Shown: positions 57,901-64,000 of the stretch, piece by piece | Layout: each line of letters opens with the position of its first letter | Position numbering within the stretch: position 1 is the stretch's first letter | Assembly (NCBI RefSeq): GCF_050908995.1 | Contig: NW_027484977.1 | Location: 18,992-82,991, forward strand | Length of the DNA stretch: 64,000 bases | Direction of reading: 5' to 3' | From: Andrena cerasifolii | Taxonomy: Eukaryota; Arthropoda; Insecta; Hymenoptera; Andrenidae | The notes under the pieces: generated by a model | What the model was told of the DNA's origin: nothing | What the model saw: the letters and a program-made list of their open reading frames with translations, nothing else | Database searches by the model: none | Program-made: the position numbers and the translations under genes

Positions 57901-59175
57901 CATAGGTATTTGGTGGAATCCCGAAGCGAGGTCAAACACGGAGAAGTACTTGGCTCCTCCTAATTGATCCAATATCTCATTGATATTTGGAAGCGGGTAT
58001 GCGTCGGGAACGGTCTTTTTGTTGAGTTCCCTAAAATCTATTACCATTCGCCACTGGGGTTCCCCATCAGGTCCTGGCTTCTTGGACACGATCCAGACGG
58101 GTGAGTTGTAAGGAGACAACGATGGTTTCACAATTTCATTTTCCAGTAGCTTGCGTACTTGTTGGTCGATTTCCTTCTTATGTACTGGAGGGAAGCGATA
58201 TTGTTTCGTGTTGACAGGCACTGGGTCCGTCGTCTGGATCCTGTGCTGGATGACATTTGTATGACCTAACTTCTCGTCTGGTAGATGGAAAAGGTCGTGA
58301 TTTTTCCTTATAATTTCTTGGACATGGTGTTTTTCCTCTTGATTCATATGTTCCGTTGAGATTGATTGGAGTATTCGTTCTACCCTCGAAGGGGTTTCCT
58401 CGGAATTTTCCCGTGTTTTCGATCCAGACGTAACCGCAAGAGACTTAAGGGAGGTTAGGGGAAGGGTAAATTTGGCGTAATGCGCAGGGGTTGAGGGTGA
58501 GTGCACCTTCGCGGGTGCCTCGAAATAGTGGATCGACGGATCCGGGGCTAAGAGGGACTTGTTTTTTATTAGGTCGGGGATGGGAGTAGTGCCTGTCGGC
58601 ATTGTAGTCTCTTTTGGTCGGTTTTGTCTGGGTTCCGGAATTATCCTGTCGAATTCCTCTAGTTCAACGGTGGGTATTGTGACTGCTGTGTCTACCCCAT
58701 TTGAATTTATTATTTGCAGGTATGCCTTGCCGTCTTGGTTACGGACAAGCGCGTTACCGGCATGGACTCCTGTACCTAGGTCTAACCGGGGCAAATACCC
58801 TTCTTCTATATTCGGGTTACCTACATGTACGAAGAAGGTGGTCTTTGATCTAGCGGTTAATACGATCGGGTTCCTGTCTACAAACGGAATTGAAGTTCCG
58901 TGGAACTCTAAACGCTTTTCTAAGTAGTTTATTGTTACGTCGCGTTCCATTAAAAATTCTGACCCTAATATTCCTTGGGTTTTAATTGGGAAGTCGTCGT
59001 CGACTACATGGAACGTGACGTCGTTGCCCAAGATGGTTACTCTTATTGTTCCAAGGGTAGAGACGGGATCATGTGAAATACCTCTCAATAATACTTGGTT
59101 TCCCGGGTCGATGTCTTGGAATCGCTTTACGGCCTGGATTTTTAACAAATTTACCTCCGAGCCGGTATCGATCAT
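54994..59175 (-). CDS. pol: Gypsy2 Pol: protease, RT, RNase H, macrodomain-like module, integrase
   Basis: 1393 residues from the first ATG; the frame is open further upstream, at least to 59250, and overlaps the gag end at -1, so it is likely frameshifted from Gag. Protease MIDTGSEVNLL (1-11) with ILGSEFL near 70; RT with YLDD near 477; RNase H with TTDAS near 624; a Ser/Glu/Asp-rich linker with SSIIELDD near 880, a possible SUMO-interaction motif; a macrodomain-like module about 917-1037 (FLSADG, GKAHV, NIDQLNW); integrase zinc domain from about 1055 and D, D, E near 1122, 1182 and 1218. By eye, the positions of the TARG1 catalytic Lys and Asp can be matched (KETKD and NIDQ). All motifs are intact. 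Confidence 0.93.
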   Translation of the reverse strand: MIDTGSEVNLLKIQAVKRFQDIDPGNQVLLRGISHDPVSTLGTIRVTILGNDVTFHVVDDDFPIKTQGILGSEFLMERDVTINYLEKRLEFHGTSIPFVDRNPIVLTARSKTTFFVHVGNPNIEEGYLPRLDLGTGVHAGNALVRNQDGKAYLQIINSNGVDTAVTIPTVELEEFDRIIPEPRQNRPKETTMPTGTTPIPDLIKNKSLLAPDPSIHYFEAPAKVHSPSTPAHYAKFTLPLTSLKSLAVTSGSKTRENSEETPSRVERILQSISTEHMNQEEKHHVQEIIRKNHDLFHLPDEKLGHTNVIQHRIQTTDPVPVNTKQYRFPPVHKKEIDQQVRKLLENEIVKPSLSPYNSPVWIVSKKPGPDGEPQWRMVIDFRELNKKTVPDAYPLPNINEILDQLGGAKYFSVFDLASGFHQIPMKPEDAPKTAFSAPHGHYEFVRMPFGLCNAPATFQRLMDHTLTGLQGTEMFVYLDDIVLYASSLTEHLIKFKKLAHRLREANLKLQPSKCKFLHREVAYLGHIITEEGVKPDQQKVQAVRNYPAPRTPKGIKEFLGLTGYYRRFIPEFSKTARPLTSLLKKDTAFAWGPSQQSAFDHLRSALQNKPILQYPNFELEFHVTTDASEYAIGGILSQAVTDKELPIAYASRLLNKAEINYSTIEKELLAIVYCVRYFRPYLYGRKFILYTDHQPLIWLHKVKDPTSRLVRWRLKLAEYKYEIRYQPGKSNKLADALSRNTPTVAACPVRPREEADDDWEDLSGTPSSPKRPRTVNAPTSAATPTASTHWGTIPRRTQPYRKVRQKETPTTKPPDSSPNTLQETMSSVEEENQEEESERLSTPHSIMSPPRPFTPQEPDDPDSEAVSMGSIESSSDSDSSIIELDDLHEAAYEADPDRDIRVTPSISRDPLSLRKDTLVFFLSADGKPCDDGAKHLEAMGTLTAPSDLTLGKAHVKYNKGQILIGLVIKETKDTPLTATTWDDALASLKNVVRELIIHSFSIAKTTNIDQLNWQDIIMGVLEAVNDEDTSVTICLQLVQIPVESERQNVITENHASAIAGHKGVTKTYNRIRSHYFWKGMKKAVESYVRNCADCQRKKLVRVKTRQPMILTDTPGRAFDKVALDIVGPLPTTRAGNTYILTIQDLLTKYFVCEPLKQSTSIKIADTFIKKFICQFGAPRAILTDQGTNFTSNFMKAVARKFKIQQFRTTAFHPQTNGSLERSHHVLTEYLKMFIGRYSDWDEWTDLAAFSYNTSVHEGTGYTPHELVFGKVARVPSRSPVPEDFDNETYNHYFSKLSTRVQELQTAAAEKLNQSKIRYKRYYDKHINEETFKPGDSVFVLIEPRKGKFGDQYSGPHTILEVIPSQNLKISWKGRTRIIHANKARLGRMRESPG

Positions 59176-59240
59176 TAATTCGGGCGTTTTCCCGAAGTCC
59201 GTGGATTGGATTATTACGGATGGGACCTTACCATCGGTGT

Positions 59241-60614
59241 TTAGTTGCGCGGTGGCGATTCTAGTAGCGGTCTTTCCGTGTCCGCTTGTATTATGATTGG
59301 ACGCGCTCCTGTTTGGCCCGTTCCACGGTACGCATCCATAGTTGTCCGTGGGGGCGGGGCGTTTCCCGAATCCCTTTGTCGGAAGGTTCCAGGGTTTCGG
59401 TCGTTGTTATTAAACATACGTTTCCTGCATTCCGAGATCAAATGGCCGGGCTTCTTACAATATCCACAAATTCGTAGCTCCGTAGGCCTTGAAGGAGGAG
59501 GTCGGTTTTTGTCCCAGTAAGGGAGCAGAGGTTTGGGCGCTTGGTGTCCATATTCCGCAGCGCGGTTTGGAGGATGCCTTTCGTAAGGTTGGGCGGTTGA
59601 ACCTTGATTACCTCGACAGGACCGCGCGTCGTGGCCCGTTTTGTTGCAGAGTTGGCAAGTTAATTTCGGAGTCTTCTGCTCCGAAAATCGTAGGCGGTCC
59701 CTGTCAATCTTCTTGTCTACGAGCACGGCTTGATCGAACGCTTCGTCGAGCGTATCGAATTGGTGTTGCTGTAGCCTCATCCTAATGTGGGGGGGAAGTC
59801 CATCGACGAACGAATCTAGGGTTAGCCGATCTAATTCCTGAGGGCGATTTCGCGCGAAGTCGCGGTAGTATTCTCTGTCCTCTTCTAGAATGGCGAATCG
59901 GAGGTCCTTAACGCGTGAAATGTATTCCAGTATGTGCTCGTTGTTTCCTTTTATGACGTTAGCGAGTTCCCCACGATAGTGGTCCGATGATTTAGCAGGA
60001 GAAAAGGTACGTTTGAGTTGCTTAATTAGGTCGTTTACGGAGTCGAAGGCCCGATCCTCAACGGCCAAGTACGCATGGTCTTGCAGCTTATTTCTCAACA
60101 ACCTCGTTAGCTGGGGTTCGGCTTGCGAGGGAATCAGAACCTTAGCCCTGTTGCAGGCTCTCGCGAATTGCAACACAGACATGTTGTGACCATTAAACTT
60201 TGGGACCGTTTCTACGGCGTCTTTCAATTTGATCTGGGGCGATGGACCTTGGTCCGAAATGTCCCCGAAATTTAATACCGGTTTCCTATCGAAACGGGAG
60301 GAACCTGGAGTGGCGAAATTGTTCGCCGTTGGCGGGGGTACGAGAAGTTTTTCTATCATCTCGCGGATGGCGTGAATTTGATCGGAGAGGCCTTCAGGCG
60401 CGGGGTGCCTCGAGCCTGTAGCTATGTCCGAGTGCGTATTGGATTCCGGGTTTCTAATGTATTTCCCGTGCAAGCTCTCGATTTCGGTTTGTTTCTGTCG
60501 TAATAATTGCACTTTCTCCATTAATTCGGCGGTAGCGGAGTTTACAGCGTTAGCGGAAGCGCCCGCGATTTGGTCTAGTACGCAAGAGTCGTCGGTTTCG
60601 CCGTACACAGACAT
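59241..60614 (-). CDS. gag: Gypsy2 Gag polyprotein
   Basis: 457 residues. The N-terminus has a short helical segment (about 25-50), then a Pro-rich linker, then the capsid-like domain (about 125-300, with VPKFNGHNMSVLQFARAC and EYISRVKDLRFAIL). Two CCHC knuckles follow: CQLCNKTGHDARSC (about 320-333) and CGYCKKPGHLISEC (about 382-396), then an Arg/Pro-rich tail. It would assemble the particle and bind RNA. It begins about 80 bases after the leader ORF and ends inside the pol frame. Confidence 0.93.
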   Translation of the reverse strand: MSVYGETDDSCVLDQIAGASANAVNSATAELMEKVQLLRQKQTEIESLHGKYIRNPESNTHSDIATGSRHPAPEGLSDQIHAIREMIEKLLVPPPTANNFATPGSSRFDRKPVLNFGDISDQGPSPQIKLKDAVETVPKFNGHNMSVLQFARACNRAKVLIPSQAEPQLTRLLRNKLQDHAYLAVEDRAFDSVNDLIKQLKRTFSPAKSSDHYRGELANVIKGNNEHILEYISRVKDLRFAILEEDREYYRDFARNRPQELDRLTLDSFVDGLPPHIRMRLQQHQFDTLDEAFDQAVLVDKKIDRDRLRFSEQKTPKLTCQLCNKTGHDARSCRGNQGSTAQPYERHPPNRAAEYGHQAPKPLLPYWDKNRPPPSRPTELRICGYCKKPGHLISECRKRMFNNNDRNPGTFRQRDSGNAPPPRTTMDAYRGTGQTGARPIIIQADTERPLLESPPRN

Positions 60615-60694
60615 GGTTGTATTGTTTGGGGTTGCCTTAGAAATATTCTAATGTTTTCAGCGTCCGGTAGCCGTTATTTAAAAATCAAGGTGTT

Positions 60695-61036
60695 TTAAAC
60701 CTGGGTAAAATTATCAAATCTAATGTAGCTCTTATTTGAGAGGAGGTAACTTTCTGAGCACTCGTCGCAGTTACTTATGGGGCGCCCTGGAATTAGAGGA
60801 TTTCTGCACCGAGGGCAATATTTAGGTACGTTATACGTATAATAATAATGGGTCCAATATACTTCTACCGTATCTGCAGGCGAAAAGCTAGAGCAATTTA
60901 GGCAAATCTCGCTGCCGTCCGTGGTTGTTGCTATGCCGCCAGAAACGCAGATCAGCGCATTCAAATATGCTGAAATGCTTTGTAGTCTGCGGCTCCGGTA
61001 AGATAGCACGCTTCGAAGAGGGTATGTAATGCACAT
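60695..61036 (-). CDS. Leader ORF with three CxxC pairs (zinc-ribbon-like)
   Basis: 113 residues, 92 bases after the 5' LTR and upstream of gag, a place where Gypsy elements normally have no gene. Cys pairs stand at 45/48, 74/77 and 90/93; the last two (C-x2-C-x12-C-x2-C, CPRC and CDEC) look like a zinc ribbon, and a Tyr-rich stretch (YWTHYYYTY) separates them from the first. It may be a small zinc protein, or only a chance open frame. An upstream ORF would reduce gag translation unless ribosomes bypass it. Family not recognised. Confidence 0.45.
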   Translation of the reverse strand: MCITYPLRSVLSYRSRRLQSISAYLNALICVSGGIATTTDGSEICLNCSSFSPADTVEVYWTHYYYTYNVPKYCPRCRNPLIPGRPISNCDECSESYLLSNKSYIRFDNFTQV

Positions 61037-61104
61037 TCTAGATATAGGGACGTTGTGGGTACCGTATATACAAAGAACCTATTCTTTGTTAACGGTAGAC
61101 GAAC

Positions 61105-61122
61105 ATCCCACCGCTGTCACCA
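61105..61122 (-). other. Primer binding site of Gypsy2, tRNA-Leu-like
   Basis: On the - strand the same 18-mer TGGTGACAGCGGTGGGAT as in Gypsy1, six bases from the LTR end. Confidence 0.75.
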
Positions 61123-61128
61123 AATTTA

Positions 61129-62762
61129 TGTCACGTCCCGGGTGAAGGTCTTTTTTAGGGGAATGACATAGTTGGGGTAGATCGGGAGGAAGCCTTGGCA
61201 CGAAAACCAGTTTCGCGACACAAGGCTAGTTGGGGGAGTTTAGGCACGAAAACCAGCTTCGCGGCACTAAGCAGGATAGGACTTTGGCACGAAAACTAGT
61301 TTCGCGGCACAAAGTGAGGCAGGAGTTAGGCACGAAAACAAGTTTCGCGGCACTAGGAACGATGGGAGTTAGGCACGAAAACAGGTTTCGCGGCACTAGG
61401 AACGATGGGAGTTAGGCACGAAAACAGGTTTCGCGGCACTAGGCACGATGGGAGTTAGGCACGAAAACAAGTTTCGCGGCGCAAGCAACCAGGGAAGGTA
61501 AAGCAGTAATCAAGCACCAGAGTGACACCCGTTAGACACAAGCATGGGTATTTAAAGTCCTGATAATTGGATTTACCGTTGCATTAATATAAGAAACCTC
61601 GCGTTATATTTCTTTATAATAGAGGTAACGGTATGGTCGTACAAGGCCTATACGAAAGTAAGCCTTGTAAACACTGTAAGAAATCCCGGAGTTCGCGAAC
61701 CGAGATCAGCTGTTGCAGTGGCTTGTTATGATTCGGTAATTCCGTAACCGAAGGATCACTACAATAATTCGAAGCGTTATTTAGAATAAGAACGTTTATT
61801 CAGTTCAAAGCATATGTGGTAATATTATAATAATGCGTGGGACGTTGAGCATTAGCACAAAACCTTTATATAAATGGTAAACAATAGCAATATATAGATG
61901 AACATGAAATATGCGAGTATTAGCAATAGACAAGAATATGAATAGCAATAAGCGTTAGGAATGTTAAGATGATATAAACGATAAGCAATAATAAGAAAAG
62001 CATAAGCAAGAAAGTGTAATATAAATGGCGATGATATGCAGTGTTATAATAAGTAATATTAATTGCTCACAGTTGTTGTCGAAAGTGAATCTCTCGTCGA
62101 GAGTAGTTGCACTGAATTTAATGCACGTTAGTTAAATTGTTACTTTCGTTGAACTGTCTCTATGGAAGAGCTTTCCGTAGAAGAAGAGTCCGTAGAAGAA
62201 GAGTCCGTAGAAGAAGAGTGCTACGGCCTCTGGGGCCCTTGTATTTATACAGTGTTTAGGTATGAGGGGTGTGCGCGGTATGCACCGTGACTCATGCACG
62301 AAATATGCGTCGCAATAAGACTTCCGGGTTTTTTATAAAGGGCATTCGAAAAGGACTTCGCAATATTATTTCCGGGGTTTTTATGAGGGGCGCTCGAGAA
62401 GGGGGACTCAAACTAGTTACATGTGGTTTGCGTGTTTTGATTGGAACGGGGTAAGAGTGGCTTTGACTCGGTGGGTCGTAGGGAGGTCGTGAGACGTAGT
62501 CTCGATGTAAGAGGGTTTTTGGGACGAGGGACTTGTTTAGACTTTGAAGGTGAGGGAGGAGATCGTGCCTCGTAGGGCGTAGAGGGAAGGGGATTTCGTA
62601 GTAGATCATCTTGAGATAGGGACCGCTAAGGTATATCGTCAAGGTGGTCGGTAGTTGGGAAAAAGGGGTAAGATTTGAATTCGAGGGATTTTGGCGAAGA
62701 TTTGGAGTTATTTGTGGGGAAGACTCTAATTACGACTGCGCGAAAAATAGTGGGACGTCACA
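61129..62762 (-). repeat. 5' LTR of Gypsy2
   Basis: 1634 bp, 15 bases longer than the left LTR because a unit 'tccgtagaagaagag' is present one more time near 62180. It keeps the TATA box (about 62249-62242 on the - strand), AATAAA and the hairpin array. Confidence 0.94.
61192..61485 (-). other. Hairpin array in U5 of Gypsy2 (5' LTR)
   Basis: Seven units as in the left LTR. Two substitutions relative to it improve pairing here: TTTCG instead of TTTTG in unit 3, and TTAG instead of TTAA in unit 5. Confidence 0.75.
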
Positions 62763-64000
62763 CTAGTAAAACGAGTAAAACGAGTAAAACGAGTAAAACG
62801 AGTAAAACGAGTAAAACGAGTAAAACGAGTAAAACGAGTAAAACGAGTAAAACGAGTAAAACGAGTAAAACGAGTAAAACGAGTAAAACGAGTAAAACGA
62901 GTAAAACGAGTAAAACGAGTAAAACGAGTAAAACGAGTAAAACGAGTAAAACGAGTAAAACGAGTAAAACGAGTAAAACGAGTAAAACGAATAAAACGAG
63001 TAAAACGAGTAAAACGAGTAAAACGAGTAAAACGAGTAAAACGTGTAAAACGAGTAAAACGAGTAAAACGAGTAAAACGAGTAAAACGAGTAAAACGAGT
63101 AAAACGAGTAAAACGTGTAAAACGAGTAAAACGAATAAAACGAGTAAAACGAGTAAAACGAGTAAAACGAGTAAAACGAGTAAAACGAGTAAAACGAGTA
63201 AAACGAGTAAAACGAGTAAAACGAATAAAACGAGTAAAACGAGTATAACGAGTAAAACTAGTAAAACGAGTAAAGCGAGTAAAACGAGTAAAACGAGTAA
63301 AACGAGTGAAACGTGTAAAACGAGTAAAACGAGTAAAACGAGTAAAACGAGTAAAACGAGTAAAACGAGTAAAACGAGTAAAACGAGTAAAACGAATAAA
63401 ACGAGTAAAACGAGTAAAACGAGTAAAACGAGTAAAACGAGTAAAACGAGTAAAAAGAGTAAAACGAGTAAAACGAGTAAAACGAGTAAAACGAGTAAAA
63501 CGAGTAAAACGAGTAAAACGAGTAAAACGAGTAAAACGAATAAAACGAGTAAAACGAGTAAAACGAGTGAAACGATTAAAACGAGTAAAACGAGTAAAAC
63601 TAGTAAAACTAGTAAAACGAGTAAAACGAGTAAAACGAGTAAAACTAGTAAAACGAGTTAAACGAGTAAAACGAGTAAAACGAGTAAAACGAGCAAAACT
63701 AGTAAAACGAGTAAAACGAGTAAAACGAGCAAAACGAGTAAAACTAGTAAAACGAGTAAAACGAGTAAATCGAGTAAAACGTGTAAAACGAGTAAAACGA
63801 GTAAAACGAGCAAAACGAGTAAAACTAGTAAAACGAGTAAAACTAGTAAAACGAGTAAAACGAGTAAAACGAGTAAAACGAGTAAAACGAGTATAACGAG
63901 TAAAACTAGTAAAACGAGTAAAACGAGTAAAACGAGTAAAACGAGTAAAACGAGTAAAACGTGTAAAACGAGTAAAACGAGTAAAACGAGTAAAACGAGT
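62763..64000. repeat. 9-bp satellite (GAGTAAAAC)n
   Basis: About 137 copies of GAGTAAAAC to the window edge, with scattered variants (gaataaaac, gtgtaaaac, tagtaaaac, gagcaaaac). Because 9 is a multiple of 3 it is open for hundreds of codons (Lys-Thr-Ser repeats), but this is a trivial consequence of the period. It abuts the Gypsy2 LTR directly. Confidence 0.97.

Larger units (their letters stand above)
52057..62762 (-). mobile_element. Gypsy2: intact Gypsy element with accessory ORFs
   Basis: Reading on the - strand: 5' LTR (62762-61129), primer site, zinc-ribbon-like leader ORF, gag, pol, proline-rich accessory ORF, polypurine tract, 3' LTR (53675-52057). LTRs (1634 and 1619 bp) differ by four substitutions and one 15-bp repeat unit by eye, so it is young, and all ORFs are open. 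No env was recognised. Left flank is AT satellite, right flank is the 9-bp satellite; no target duplication (atttt versus ctagt). Confidence 0.95.

Noticed and set aside
62675..63896. Lys-Thr-Ser repeat protein of 328 residues and a second frame of Val-Lys-Arg repeats
   Set aside because: A 9-bp period keeps all frames open; the ORF begins in the LTR and has no gene structure.

Overview
This window is satellite-rich repeat DNA from an arthropod, most likely an insect; by eye the element types suit a hymenopteran, but that is a weak guess. I see no host single-copy gene, no rRNA or tRNA gene and no prokaryotic feature. Support for an insect comes from env-bearing Gypsy (errantivirus-like) and BEL/Pao LTR elements, arthropod-style TATA plus TCAG core promoters, and several satellite families.

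Layout: (1) 1-5216, tandem array of a ~277-279 bp satellite with higher-order duplications. (2) 5217-16392, complete Gypsy element (here Gypsy1, copy A, + strand): LTR, gag, pol, env, then two extra ORFs behind their own TATA/initiator. (3) 16393-33577, ~17 kb of almost pure A/T satellite with higher-order units of roughly 2.3-3.7 kb. (4) 33578-42591, second Gypsy1 copy (B), without the pol end, env and the internal promoter, and with decayed extra ORFs. (5) 42592-43378, AT satellite. (6) 43379-49941, BEL/Pao element with stops and a frameshift and a probable 5-bp target duplication. (7) 49942-52056, AT satellite. (8) 52057-62762, second Gypsy family (Gypsy2, - strand) with near-identical LTRs, gag, pol, a zinc-ribbon-like leader ORF and a proline-rich accessory ORF in the env position. 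(9) 62763-64000, a 9-bp satellite.

How the parts work together: each Gypsy element carries the usual Gag, protease, reverse transcriptase, RNase H and integrase. Both families use the same 18-nt tRNA-Leu-like primer site and both carry a macrodomain-like module between RNase H and integrase. Both also have an array of short hairpins in the 3' part of the LTR (U5, hence the genomic RNA leader) whose stems change in compensatory fashion from unit to unit. Gypsy1 adds a transcription unit after env: TATA box, TCAG initiator, ORF3 with TQT/VQT motifs (LC8-like) and ORF4, which reads as a complete extended Tudor domain, the fold that organises Piwi/piRNA complexes. Gypsy2 instead has an ORF with a SUMO-interaction-like motif and tandem PPxY motifs. 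The most unusual candidates are therefore the LTR hairpin arrays and the accessory genes, which may act on host RNA silencing or trafficking; that functional reading is inference.
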